DNA of 57,403 nucleotides, taken from Chloroflexi bacterium TSY (GTDB taxonomy: Bacteria > Chloroflexota > Anaerolineae > Caldilineales > Caldilineaceae). Position 1 is the first letter of the stretch. Each line of letters begins with the position of its first letter. The stretch spans positions 1 through 57,403 of the forward strand of contig JAHBNG010000096.1 of assembly GCA_019217005.1 (NCBI GenBank). The letters are read 5' to 3'. Positions 26,806 through 36,229 of the stretch are shown here, piece after piece. Under the pieces are notes generated by a model. That model saw nothing but the letters and a program-made list of their open reading frames with translations, did not search any database and was not told where the DNA came from. The position numbers and the translations under genes are program-made.

Positions 26806-29544
26806 ATGATAAAAATCTTATTTTTGGCGGCAAACCCATTAAATACTGATAGACTACGTTTGGATGAAGAAATGCGGGCAATTGATATTGCTTTGCGACA
26901 AAGCGAGTTTCGGGATCAAGTCGATATTCGTTCTCACTGGGCAGTCCGCATTAGCGATCTCCAAGAGCTCTTATTACGTCACCAGCCAGATGTTGTACAT
27001 TTTAGTGGGCATGGCAGTGACCAAACTGAGCTTATTTTGGAAGATAGTACGGGTACTAGTCAGCCGGTTCCAGCCTCAGCCTTGCGTCAACTTTTCTCTA
27101 TCCTTAACGACAACATCCGCTGTGTAGTACTCAATGCCTGTTACTCGGAACCCCAAGCCAAAGCGATTGCCAAACATATTGATTGTGTAGTAGGGATGTC
27201 GGATGGTATCTCAGATGAGATTAGCCTAAACTTTAGTGCTGCTTTCTACCGGGCTTTGGGCTATGGACGTAGCATCCAAACGGCATTTGAATTAGGTCGT
27301 TCACAGATTAATCTGGAAAGTCTAGGTGAGCAGAATGTACCTCAGTTGCTGGTTCGTAAAGGTAAACCCGCCGAGATCGCATTAGTCAACAATGTGACGG
27401 AATCTATCTGGGATCAGCCCGTTTCTTTAGACAATCTGAGTGATTCTAGTCATATAAAGATCGACAAAAAAATAGGGGGGCACCGTAGCTCAACTATTCG
27501 GGTATTCTATCAAAACATAGAACGTTTTCTGGTACAACATTATCGTCTGTTTGCTACAATTATCATCTGTGAGATCGCATTAGCCATCCTATTCTACCAA
27601 TATAAAGATTGGTATAAGATCTCATGGTTCTTCTACTTGTCACTTGCACTACTCTTAATTGGGGTTATCTGGGGTTGGTACAAGGTTTGGACCGCCCAGT
27701 CGTCCAACATTTCCATTAGAAACTCCTTGCTACTCAGCCTCATTTTCACTGTTGCCAGTGGGAGTTTAATCGGTTTCCAAGTTCAAGAGAGTCTAAAGCC
27801 ACTTTCACAGGACAAATTCGGAATAGCTGTCGCCACCTTTGGAAAAGGTCCTGATTTTCAAGAAATGAGGGATGCCCGTGAACTATCGGAGATATTGTAT
27901 GAAGACATGCGAAATGCAGTTAGGGATACGCCCGAGCTAAGCGGGAAAATCGATCTAATCCAGCTTGGCATAATCCAAAACGAATCACAAGGTGAACAAG
28001 AAGGAAAGCGTGTAGGAGCTGAACTGATTCTTTGGGGAAGAAAGTTGGAAAGTGATGGTGGTGCGATTCTCCATCTGCACGTGCTTGAAGCTCCCGGATT
28101 TACGAATGATTCCTCCTCTCCTCGGGTGCTTCCAGTTGATCCACCTTTGATGCACCTCTCGTTTAATATTTCAGATTCAGATAACTTGACTATCAAAAAA
28201 CAGGTTCGTTATCCAAGTTTGGGACTTGCTGCCTTCTGCTTGGGATTATTTTACTATTTAGAGGATCAAAGATTCGCACTTGCTGCCGAGCAGTTTGAGG
28301 TTGCAATACAGTTTTTTCGCAATATCGAATTATCCAATACTGAAACAGATCTTGGCCTAATTTACTATTATCTGGGTAGGAGTTACCAACTCGTAGGCAA
28401 ATACGAACAATCCCAGGAAATGTTGCAACACGCAGCCCACATACGCGCCGAGGAACCTGCGATGATTTTGGGGCAGGTATATAACTTCAACGCGATGGGC
28501 CAAGAGGAACAAAAGGGACTGGCGCTTGATAAGGTAATCGAGCTATCTAATCAGTATTCAAGGGACAATATCGCTGCCACTTACAACCGGGCTCTGGCTT
28601 ACGAGGAACTGGAAGACCATGAACATGCCCTGCGAGAGTATCGTGCAATTCTTAAGTGCAACCAGAGCGATTTTGCTAACTGTCAATCTGATTTTTTTAT
28701 CGCTTATCTAAGTGCAGCAAGTGTTTTGATTGAGCTTAATCGAATTGACGACGCACGCTTGTTGTATGATAGGGCTGAAATCTTGGCACAAGGGAATTCA
28801 GGCAAAACTGTAGGGTTTACGTTGGCTCTGGGTAATTATTATGAACAGATTGGCGAACTGAAGAATGCCGAGCAGGCTTATTCGAAAGCAATTGCTCTGA
28901 ATCCGCTACTAGCGACACCTTATCTTTATCGTGCCAGACTACAGGATACAAGAAATATAAGTGATAGAGCTTTTCTTGATTATCAAAAAGCCACTGAACT
29001 GAGTAACAATAAATCTCATGCGTATACGCTATTTGCTGAATTTCTCCATCGGATCGGTTCTTATGAACTAGCGATAGAGAATTTTTATGAAGCGTTGCGT
29101 CACCCTACCTATGATGAGTCTTTAATCCATGCTTTCTTAGGTAATGTTTATGCAGATAAGCAGGACGAAGAACGCTCTTTAAGTGAATTTGAAACTGCCT
29201 TGGTATCTCCAGGACCCAGCGAATACTATATTCGCGCTGAATATGGAAGGATTCTCACCAAGTTCGGCCATATCGCTGATGCGATTGCGGAATTTGAGCG
29301 CTCATTAGAGCTTAACCCATCTGTTGATGGTAGCACTACGCTAAATCTAGGCCAATTATATGAATCGGTAGGGCAGAAGAATCGAGCGAAACAACTATAC
29401 AAGTCACTTATGGATTTGAGCGATCAGATATCAGAGAATGAGTTAAAAATTTTGCAGAGCCGCCTAGATTCTTTGAATGCAGAGTCAGGTGCGAATCCAT
29501 CCTCTGGACCGGTAGATAGATCCAGAATGTTGCCCGAAAGGTAG
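26806..29544 (+). CDS. CHAT-domain protease with membrane segments and TPR repeats
   Basis: The protein has 912 aa, and GTGAGGTG lies 6 nt before the ATG. Residues 1-185 are a CHAT caspase-like domain: His69 in VVHFSGHGS and Cys112 in VVLNACYSE form the expected dyad, and FYRALGYGRSIQTAFELGR follows. Three hydrophobic segments lie at about 246-265, 274-293 and 307-325. A domain at about 335-440 (FGIAVATFGKGPDF to GAELILWGRKL) resembles a TolB-N/FlgO-type fold by eye. From about 470 to 890 there are repeated TPR-like units such as AEQAYSKAIALNPLLATPY and AIAEFERSLELNPSVDGST. Membrane-bound proteolysis controlled by the TPR region is inferred. The next gene starts 6 nt after the stop. Confidence 0.88.
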   Translation: MIKILFLAANPLNTDRLRLDEEMRAIDIALRQSEFRDQVDIRSHWAVRISDLQELLLRHQPDVVHFSGHGSDQTELILEDSTGTSQPVPASALRQLFSILNDNIRCVVLNACYSEPQAKAIAKHIDCVVGMSDGISDEISLNFSAAFYRALGYGRSIQTAFELGRSQINLESLGEQNVPQLLVRKGKPAEIALVNNVTESIWDQPVSLDNLSDSSHIKIDKKIGGHRSSTIRVFYQNIERFLVQHYRLFATIIICEIALAILFYQYKDWYKISWFFYLSLALLLIGVIWGWYKVWTAQSSNISIRNSLLLSLIFTVASGSLIGFQVQESLKPLSQDKFGIAVATFGKGPDFQEMRDARELSEILYEDMRNAVRDTPELSGKIDLIQLGIIQNESQGEQEGKRVGAELILWGRKLESDGGAILHLHVLEAPGFTNDSSSPRVLPVDPPLMHLSFNISDSDNLTIKKQVRYPSLGLAAFCLGLFYYLEDQRFALAAEQFEVAIQFFRNIELSNTETDLGLIYYYLGRSYQLVGKYEQSQEMLQHAAHIRAEEPAMILGQVYNFNAMGQEEQKGLALDKVIELSNQYSRDNIAATYNRALAYEELEDHEHALREYRAILKCNQSDFANCQSDFFIAYLSAASVLIELNRIDDARLLYDRAEILAQGNSGKTVGFTLALGNYYEQIGELKNAEQAYSKAIALNPLLATPYLYRARLQDTRNISDRAFLDYQKATELSNNKSHAYTLFAEFLHRIGSYELAIENFYEALRHPTYDESLIHAFLGNVYADKQDEERSLSEFETALVSPGPSEYYIRAEYGRILTKFGHIADAIAEFERSLELNPSVDGSTTLNLGQLYESVGQKNRAKQLYKSLMDLSDQISENELKILQSRLDSLNAESGANPSSGPVDRSRMLPER

Positions 29545-29550
29545 CTAAGA

Positions 29551-31752
29551 ATGGTTGTCAAAGAATTCTACATAGTTGTACTTATTTTGCTAATTTTGAC
29601 AGCACTTTCTTTATCGGGATGTCTTATTCCTGTCCAGGCAGAACCCTCCGTTGATATTACCATTCTAGAAATTTACGAATTGCCTCAAATTGAACAAGTT
29701 AACATTACAGAAGCCATCATTCGCAAATCGGCAGATGCAACTAGCGTCGAGATTGGACGTCTTCCACTTAACGCGTCTGTCGTCGTGGTGGCACGACGCG
29801 GAGATTGGAAGAAAGTTGAAGTGTTGCAGGACACCTCTAGCGAAGGTTGGATACTTGCCAATTTTCTCACTCAGATGGCTATTGTGCGTGCTGTCGTCAA
29901 TGCGTCAACGTTAAATGTTCGTACTGGTCCGGGTACGATTTTCGATCGAATCGGTAGTGTAAAGCAAGCTGATGTAGCATATGTCATTGGACAGGCATAC
30001 CAGTGTGCATGGCTAAGAGTTATCACGCCTGACCGGACCGAAGGTTGGATATCGGCTGAATATGCCCATTTTGACTCTAGCTGTGACACAATTCCAGAAG
30101 GCCGCATCCCAGTTATGCCTGCAACTGAGAACGTGACGTCAGTATCAGCGACGCCTCCAGCAATAGCCGTCGCAACCGAAACCCCAATACCAACAACTAC
30201 ACCGACTTTGAGTATGTTTTCTGCTCCAGATAGTTCACCGTCATCCAGATCGACACCGTCGCCGACTCCAACAATTTTCGCAACCGAAACTCCAATTCCA
30301 ACGGCTACACCGACTATAGGTATTTTTCTTACCGCAGACAACACGACGACGCCTACAGCTACAGCCGTCGCAACCGAAACTCCAATATCAACAAGTACAC
30401 CGTCTCCAACCCCAACTCTATTAGAAATACCAACTCCGGATTTCATCGAGCTGGATCTGATAGGCTATATAGGAAATATGACGTGTTTTACAGTAACAAT
30501 CGGTGATGATCTTGAGGCTACATTTTTCTGGGACTTTGGCACTGGTGATGACGAAGAGCCTGGAGAAAAAAGAGCTTGCCATACATACGATTCTCCGGGG
30601 AAATATGTTGTTAAGGTTACCGCAAAAACAGAATGTTGTGAGAGCAGTAATTTTATGATCGTTAGAATCCTTAGCACGGAGAACCCGTCGCTGACTCCCA
30701 CTGATACGCCAACCGTAACGCCAACTACCATTAATGTGCCAACCGTAATACCAACTATAACGCCGACCGTCACCAATATACCAACCGTAACACCAACTGA
30801 TATGCCGTCCGTCACCAATACGCCAACCGTTACGCCGATACCAACTGCCACTGATACACCAACCGCCACGCCGACTCCAACTGCCACCAATACTCCAACT
30901 GTTACGCCGACTCCAGTAATCCATCCAGAAGTACGAGTCCACCATGGCAAGCAAGGATACACAGAAGAGGAAGTCAAACAATCTTTTGAACTAGACTACA
31001 TCCCTCCCTTTGTCTTTGGTGAAGGCACCCAGATCATGTATGTCCAGCTAGCCGAAATGGAACGATACGTAGATAATGGTGTCGAGTTGAAGGGCGGTCA
31101 TCTCATCGCAGGCATCCCCTTTCATGTCAATGATGACGGAAGTGTCGATCAAATTATCTTCCATGTGCCAGGAGGCAGTATAATCATCTTGCAAGTAGGC
31201 GACCAAGAAGGTCGTCACTTCGATACGTCGCGCTATATGCCAGCGCCTTATGTCGCGGATAACGGACACACTGTGGTTCACGCTTATCGTACACCGAGTG
31301 GAATCTGGCACTTTGAGTTGGTGGGAGCCTTCGATATGAGCCGCTCGCGCGACGTGATTTTCATGGCCGAAGTAGCCAGCCAACATCTTGCCCGTGAAAT
31401 TGGTGGAACAGTGATGGAAAACAGTGTGGGTCGCGCGCTAGCTCGAGAGGGGCGATTTGGTTTGTGGCAGCGCCCAGATGTTGAGGTTCCTGATGGTCCG
31501 TGGGCTTCACAATATATGGCTGCTCAATGTGGTCAAATCATGTATTACAACGCAAATGTGACGCCTCACTTTGTCAATGTGACTGGAACAGTGAGTTTCG
31601 AGAATTTACGGGACGAAGACATGTTCTGGAGGTCGCTGCGTAGCTTTCCCAGTCCACCCAATCTCGATGCAAAGTATAAGGCGTGGTACTGTGCAAATGT
31701 GAAGAATAACTGGCAATCACCAGCCGTTTATCGTCACGGCGAATCACCATAG
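29551..31752 (+). CDS. Large SH3b/PKD lipoprotein with unknown C-terminal domain
   Basis: The protein has 733 aa. The signal ends in the lipobox LSLSGC (Cys24), so it is probably lipid-anchored outside the membrane. Two SH3b domains follow (about 45-105 and 110-175; the second has the classic STLNVRTGPGTIFDRIG and GWISAEY). Then come a T/P-rich linker, a PKD domain at about 300-372 (FFWDFGTGDD, HTYDSPGKYVVKVTA), a second T/P linker (about 378-458) and a 270-aa C-terminal domain (VRVHHGKQGYTEEEV to YRHGESP) that I cannot assign. The 6-nt gap to the CHAT gene implies an operon. Binding of envelope glycans by SH3b is the usual role and is inferred here. Confidence 0.85.
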   Translation: MVVKEFYIVVLILLILTALSLSGCLIPVQAEPSVDITILEIYELPQIEQVNITEAIIRKSADATSVEIGRLPLNASVVVVARRGDWKKVEVLQDTSSEGWILANFLTQMAIVRAVVNASTLNVRTGPGTIFDRIGSVKQADVAYVIGQAYQCAWLRVITPDRTEGWISAEYAHFDSSCDTIPEGRIPVMPATENVTSVSATPPAIAVATETPIPTTTPTLSMFSAPDSSPSSRSTPSPTPTIFATETPIPTATPTIGIFLTADNTTTPTATAVATETPISTSTPSPTPTLLEIPTPDFIELDLIGYIGNMTCFTVTIGDDLEATFFWDFGTGDDEEPGEKRACHTYDSPGKYVVKVTAKTECCESSNFMIVRILSTENPSLTPTDTPTVTPTTINVPTVIPTITPTVTNIPTVTPTDMPSVTNTPTVTPIPTATDTPTATPTPTATNTPTVTPTPVIHPEVRVHHGKQGYTEEEVKQSFELDYIPPFVFGEGTQIMYVQLAEMERYVDNGVELKGGHLIAGIPFHVNDDGSVDQIIFHVPGGSIIILQVGDQEGRHFDTSRYMPAPYVADNGHTVVHAYRTPSGIWHFELVGAFDMSRSRDVIFMAEVASQHLAREIGGTVMENSVGRALAREGRFGLWQRPDVEVPDGPWASQYMAAQCGQIMYYNANVTPHFVNVTGTVSFENLRDEDMFWRSLRSFPSPPNLDAKYKAWYCANVKNNWQSPAVYRHGESP

Positions 31753-31811
31753 ATAAATAGAGTATTCAGGTTTACGGTCATGATAACAAGATAAGTATGC
31801 AATTCCTCGCT

Positions 31812-32633
31812 CTAACTTTCCGTGGATAAAGTGTTATGAGAAATCTCAACGGGCACAAGCATGATCTCGCTAAATGTGTCTTCCTGCATCGCCTGAACTT
31901 CATCCTGTTTGATCAACTCAAGAACAGCGAGAAAGGTGACGATAACCTCCAGGCGAGACGAACTATGGCTGAGCAATTCACTAAAGGGTATCGACTCAGA
32001 CTGGTCATTATCTGATTGAATCTTGCTGGTGCGCTTCGTATCCAACAAGTAACGACGCACATTCTCAATCTGCTCGGAAACAGTAACCGTATAGGCCCGA
32101 ATTGTGGGCATGGGTGGATCGGATGGGATGCGTTGCAGCGCACGGCGCACGGCTCGTTGCAATGTATCGAGGTCAACATTGTTGAGATCGAGTACACGGT
32201 CTATTTCTGGTCCGGACGATGTGCGGAAATAGGAGCGTAAACCGGCATCGACACGCTCTTTTAGCATATTTGCCGCTTCTTTGAATTTGCGGTATTCCAA
32301 TAACTGTCGAATCAAAGCATCACCCGGATCTTCCTCATCTTCATCCTCATTGATGCTTGGCCTGGGCAGCAAACGACGAGATTTGAGCAACATCAGCCGC
32401 GAAGCAATCACAAGGAAATCAGCCAATGCGCCTGGTTCTAACTCGTCTAATTCACCAAGTGTCTTTAGATAGTCATCTGTCACTGCAACCAAGCTAACCT
32501 CGCTGACATCTAACTCATCGCGTTCGATCAAGTGTAGGAGCAGATCGAGCGGTCCTTCAAAGGCAGGGAGAGAGATTGGATAGGCCGCACCGAGATTGTG
32601 CGTATGGGTATTGAGCACCTGAGTGGAAGGCAT
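31812..32633 (-). CDS. scpA: Segregation and condensation protein A
   Basis: Kleisin subunit of the SMC-ScpAB complex, 273 aa. The N-terminus has the hallmark FEGPLDLLLHLIERDELDVSEV and SLVAVTDDYL. The middle has FLVIASRLMLLKSRRLLP, LLEYRKFKEAA and an acidic linker (NEDEDEEDPGD). The C-terminal winged-helix part is VIVTFLAVLELIKQDEVQAMQ. It is convergent with the lipoprotein gene. No scpB is next to it. Confidence 0.95.
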   Translation of the reverse strand: MPSTQVLNTHTHNLGAAYPISLPAFEGPLDLLLHLIERDELDVSEVSLVAVTDDYLKTLGELDELEPGALADFLVIASRLMLLKSRRLLPRPSINEDEDEEDPGDALIRQLLEYRKFKEAANMLKERVDAGLRSYFRTSSGPEIDRVLDLNNVDLDTLQRAVRRALQRIPSDPPMPTIRAYTVTVSEQIENVRRYLLDTKRTSKIQSDNDQSESIPFSELLSHSSSRLEVIVTFLAVLELIKQDEVQAMQEDTFSEIMLVPVEISHNTLSTES

Positions 32634-32649
32634 ATTGGCCTCGAAAGCT

Positions 32650-32900
32650 CCTCAATTAACAATTGAATTGCTGAATGATTGAGAATTGAGTCCCTGATGG
32701 GACGGCAAACAACATATCGCAAGTGACCAACTCGTGAGCGGCCAATGTTGTGTCGAGCTTGATCTCTTAAGGGCCTACATGTTTGCGCCTGCAATTGTGC
32801 AGGCGGTCGGCGCAAACGGGGCCTTTGGCAGCACTTGCCTACGAATTGGGTTCAATATCGACAATGTTGTGTCGATCTGTGTGCGCTAAGCGCCTAAAAG
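32650..32900. repeat. Palindromic intergenic repeat, family R1, copy b
   Basis: 32778-32900 matches 5321-5455: hairpin CCTGCAATTGTGCAGG, then AAACGGGGCCTTTGGCAGC, then GTGTGCGCTAAGCGCCTA. Before it lies a related half-unit with GTTGTGTCGAGC and TTAAGGGCCTAC (about 32690-32777) and a small AATTGA-rich hairpin (32650-32685). It fills the scpA-glycosyltransferase gap and reaches the end of the downstream gene. Confidence 0.75.
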
Positions 32901-33565
32901 GCGTAGCGCAGCGTCACGCCCAGGATATAATATGCGGCAAGGATCGACCCGCGTATGGTGCCGCTCACTTTTGATTGACCGGCTCGTCGTGGATAATGGT
33001 CGACCGGAACCTCAATCATCCTCGCTTTGTGTCGTGCCGCTTTCACCATCATTTCGGTGGGCCAACCAAAAGTCATCTCGCGCATGTCAAGCTGCTGCAA
33101 TAGATCTCGACGGATGGCGCGGTATGGCCCTAAGTCCGTCACTTTGATTCCGTAAAGCGTTCTCATCATCCCTGACACCAACCAATTGCCAAATCGCTGA
33201 TGAGCAGGCATGGACCCTTCTGCCATATGGCCCCTCATGCGGGATCCGAGAACCAGATCCGCCTTCCCCTCGACAATTGGTCGCAAGAGTTTCTCCATCT
33301 CATCTGGGTGAGAGCTAAAGTCACCATCTAGAAAGACAACAATTTCTGCATCATTTGAAACCCCTGCTGCACAAGCATATCCATACCCGCGCCGTGGTTC
33401 AGAAACGACGTCTGCTCCCGCCTCAAGCGCAAGCTCTGCCGTCTTGTCTGTTGAACCATTGTCAACGACAACGACTCGATCAACAGGCTGTTTCTGCGCC
33501 TGTCGCACAAGGTCTTCTATATTTTCCGCTTCATTGAGCGCAGGGATTACGACAATAGACTTCAT
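32894..33565 (-). CDS. Family 2 glycosyltransferase, polyprenol-phosphate sugar synthase type
   Basis: The protein has 223 aa. GT-A fold motifs are VVIPALNEAENIEDLV, VDNGSTDKTAELA, a VVFLDGDFSSHPDEM block containing DxD, and DLGPYRAIRRDLL. It resembles dolichyl-phosphate-mannose/glucose synthase-like enzymes that charge a lipid carrier. The start overlaps the stop of the upstream gene by 4 nt (ATGA, 33562-33565), so they are coupled. A degraded duplicate of its 3' half lies at 26058-26318. Confidence 0.9.
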   Translation of the reverse strand: MKSIVVIPALNEAENIEDLVRQAQKQPVDRVVVVDNGSTDKTAELALEAGADVVSEPRRGYGYACAAGVSNDAEIVVFLDGDFSSHPDEMEKLLRPIVEGKADLVLGSRMRGHMAEGSMPAHQRFGNWLVSGMMRTLYGIKVTDLGPYRAIRRDLLQQLDMREMTFGWPTEMMVKAARHKARMIEVPVDHYPRRAGQSKVSGTIRGSILAAYYILGVTLRYAF

Positions 33566-34239
33566 AAGGTCACTGTTGAGAAAAAGCGCCGCGTATGAAT
33601 GGCCACATCGGATGCACCGGATTGGATCTCTCTTTGCAGCTTGGTCAATTCATCTTTTGTATCAACGTCATACCACGATGGCAATAAATGGACTCGTAAT
33701 CCAAGTTCTTCGGCAATCATCAACGTATCGGCTAATACATGAGATGTTGACATTTGGACATCCCGCACAAGTCGCGGCTGCGGAGCACATAGCCCGATCA
33801 GATAATACCCCCCGTCTTCACATGGACCAAATACGGCCTCCACTTCGCCGGAGTGTAGTTGTGAAAACGCTTCGACTACTAGATGTGAAGGTAACGTTGG
33901 ACTATCGCTATTGATCGCAACCACTGCATCAAAACCTGCCTGGAATTGTTCTGAAATGACAGAATCGAGCCGTTGTCCCAAATTCTCTCCCCGCTGAGCA
34001 ATAAGACCAAAGTTCGGCGCGAGTTGGGTAAAGTAGCTAGTTGCTGTTGCGGGGGCATAGGCAATAAAGTAATTTAAGTTGGGGATTGAATGGGCAGTGG
34101 CCTGTCCAATCTCCAACATATCATACAGGAAGCATTCATAAAGCTGAGACGCTTGTTCAGGCGAAAGCGGCGGCGTCAATCGGGTTTTCGTTTGGCCAGG
34201 TGCAGGCTGTTTGGCCATGATGATTAAGGCGTTTTTCAT
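33562..34239 (-). CDS. TIGR04282/DUF2064 family glycosyltransferase
   Basis: The protein has 225 aa. It shows the family marks MAKQPAPGQTKTRLTPPLSPEQA, INSDSPTLPSHLV and FGPCEDGGYYLIGL, and a C-terminal SWYDVDTKDEL. These are small nucleotidyl- or glycosyltransferase-like proteins often found with a family 2 transferase, exactly as here. The biochemical role is not settled for the family. Confidence 0.88.
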   Translation of the reverse strand: MKNALIIMAKQPAPGQTKTRLTPPLSPEQASQLYECFLYDMLEIGQATAHSIPNLNYFIAYAPATATSYFTQLAPNFGLIAQRGENLGQRLDSVISEQFQAGFDAVVAINSDSPTLPSHLVVEAFSQLHSGEVEAVFGPCEDGGYYLIGLCAPQPRLVRDVQMSTSHVLADTLMIAEELGLRVHLLPSWYDVDTKDELTKLQREIQSGASDVAIHTRRFFSTVTL

Positions 34240-34295
34240 TCTTCACTCAATCTTTCACTCATCATACGAGATCGTGCAATGACACAATCTTAGAA

Positions 34296-34415
34296 GGTGC
34301 TTTAAAAGTGAGATTAGTGCCGGTTGAGTAGCCGAAGGCGTATCGAAACCAAATGGGTCGACCCGCCAACGCTGGTTTCGACACCCCTTCGTCAGACTTT
34401 TAAAACACGCTCTTA
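34296..34415. repeat. Intergenic repeat, family R3, copy a
   Basis: The ends are GTGCTTTAAAAGTG and ACTTTTAAAACACGC (inverted). The core contains GCCGGTTGAGTAGCCG and GTATCGAAACCAAA. The related copy is at 44279-44455. Confidence 0.75.
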
Positions 34416-34448
34416 GGCGCAATCTGAATCTCATTTAAATAGATGAGT

Positions 34449-35933
34449 CTAAACCTTTTCAGTCTGCCATTGCAAAGAGCGAGTAATCCGCAATTGCCAC
34501 GCCTGGGCAAAGGCCAAATAAGCAATATAAAAATAGCCGCCAACGTAGAGCAGCAGCCAAGGAAATAGCCACCAGATCCCGTTGATGGCACCAAAGATCA
34601 GAAGCGAAAATGCATAGATGCCCAGCAACACCTCAAACCATGCAGTCGGGTCGCGGGGTAAGGTATATGTACTCGTTTGCCACTGCTCAGATTGACGGGT
34701 CACGGCAAATTTGGGTGTACGCTTAAAGCCACTTTGAATCCCACAAATTGCTTCGATTACAGCCTTTGTATTATTGACGGAAAGCCCGGTTCCAAGCGCG
34801 ACCAGAAGGGCAAGCCGAGGCAAGCGAGCCGACCATGGAATCTGTCCTGCATCCATAGCGGCCCAATACATGAGCGGGGGCCCAATTGCTGTACAAGCAA
34901 AGATGAGGGCCAGATTTAGAAGGGGACTTTGCGAAAAGGACATCGGCAAAATTAAGAGCAGATTGATCAGCATCAAGGGATGGACCAGATAATTGGTCAA
35001 ATGCAAGGTCCCAAGGAGCCGCTTCCATAAAGGTGTTGGGGACTGCCAGACTGGCCCGAGAAGCTTCATGGCCGTTTGAATGCTCCCCTTGGCCCATCGA
35101 AATTGCTGCCGCTTGAATGCGTCGATCTGAACAGGCAATTCGGCGGGCACAATCACTTGGGAAGCAAAAACAATGCGCCAACCATTCAATTGGGCGCGAT
35201 AACTCAGATCGAGATCTTCGGTTAATGTGTCACCTTGCCAACCGCCTGCATCGCTCATGCAAGAACTTCGCCAGACTCCCGCCGTGCCATTGAAGTTCAT
35301 AAAGGCGCCCAATCGGTGACGTGTATCTTGCTCAATGACAAAATGACCATCGATGCCCAATGCTTGAGAACGAGTTAGCCACGACGTATTTGGGTTGACG
35401 TGTCCCCAGCGTGTCTGGACGCAGCCCACATGGTCATCGGTAAAGTAAGGAATCGTTTCTTGTAGAAAGTTGGTCGGAGGAATAAAGTCAGCGTCGAAAA
35501 TGGCGATAAACTCACCCGTTGCTGTTTCGAGCCCGGCAGATAAGGCGCCGGCCTTGTAGCCAGTACGATCTGTTCGCTGTACATGCTCGATCTGAATGCC
35601 ACGAAAGGTGTGCTTCGCCACAGAAGCAACGATCAGCTTTGCCGTGTCGTCTGTCGAGTCGTCTAATACCTGAATCTGGAGACGATCAATCGGCCAATCA
35701 AAGGCCGCAACCGCGTCAATGAGTCGCGTTACTACATGGCGCTCGTTGTAAACCGGGAGCTGTACAGTTACATAGGGATATTGTAAATCGGCGTGATTTG
35801 CTGTTAGATTGTCAGCAGAACTCTTTGCGGCTCCACGATTTCGTCTGTAGAGCCAGGCATGAAATGCGCTATTTAACCCATAAGTAGCCAGCAGACTCGT
35901 GCTTATTAGATAAAGGATCTCGATGATCAGCAT
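34449..35933 (-). CDS. Cellulose synthase-like processive glycosyltransferase (GT2)
   Basis: The protein has about 494 aa from the ATG at 35933. One N-terminal and several C-terminal membrane segments frame a GT2 domain: VTVQLPVYNERHVVTRLIDA, LDDSTDDT, FDADFIPP, TEDLDLSYRA and the processivity motif QQFRWAKG. This order (D, DxD, TED, QxxRW) is typical of beta-mannan/glucan synthase-like enzymes. The upstream frame to 36029 lacks a plausible signal. It lies in the same - strand run as the two transferases ahead, which suggests envelope or exopolysaccharide synthesis. Confidence 0.9.
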   Translation of the reverse strand: MLIIEILYLISTSLLATYGLNSAFHAWLYRRNRGAAKSSADNLTANHADLQYPYVTVQLPVYNERHVVTRLIDAVAAFDWPIDRLQIQVLDDSTDDTAKLIVASVAKHTFRGIQIEHVQRTDRTGYKAGALSAGLETATGEFIAIFDADFIPPTNFLQETIPYFTDDHVGCVQTRWGHVNPNTSWLTRSQALGIDGHFVIEQDTRHRLGAFMNFNGTAGVWRSSCMSDAGGWQGDTLTEDLDLSYRAQLNGWRIVFASQVIVPAELPVQIDAFKRQQFRWAKGSIQTAMKLLGPVWQSPTPLWKRLLGTLHLTNYLVHPLMLINLLLILPMSFSQSPLLNLALIFACTAIGPPLMYWAAMDAGQIPWSARLPRLALLVALGTGLSVNNTKAVIEAICGIQSGFKRTPKFAVTRQSEQWQTSTYTLPRDPTAWFEVLLGIYAFSLLIFGAINGIWWLFPWLLLYVGGYFYIAYLAFAQAWQLRITRSLQWQTEKV

Positions 35934-36130
35934 AGGAACATTTTCATAGTTATGAGCCAAACTCCGATTTCCAAACAGAGCCCAGTATAGTTGATGATAA
36001 ATGCATGGTGAATAGTCAGTAGCTCGCATTTGTCAGATTCTTCACTTTCGTTAAAGTGCAATATACCCAACAATTGAACGGAACGGCACGATTGCGAGCT
36101 GCTGAAAATTAAGTCGGATCTAATTTTTAA

Positions 36131-36205
36131 ATGATCCACAGATAGACGGGATTGACTAGATTTTCACCCTTCTAATCCTGTTCATCCTGTCAATCTGTGG
36201 ATCAT
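36131..36205. repeat. Inverted repeat with 22-bp arms
   Basis: Arms 36131-36152 and 36184-36205 share ATGATCCACAGAT and pair at 20 of 22 positions. It lies between the DoxX-like and GT2 genes and may terminate the former. A smaller hairpin of similar style (GGACACGGAT/ATCCGTGTCC) is at 44209-44258. Confidence 0.7.
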
Positions 36206-36229
36206 GATTTTTGTGGAATCGCCTAACGT

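Noticed and set aside
30680..30915. Possible CRISPR-like or tandem DNA array
   Set aside because: The periodic CCAACNGTNACNCC units are in frame, variable and encode a T/P linker; there are no spacers.
30421..30981. Long - strand frames opposite the T/P linkers of the lipoprotein gene
   Set aside because: They are low-complexity translations (V/G- or W/R-rich) created by the repeated ACN/CCN codons on the other strand.
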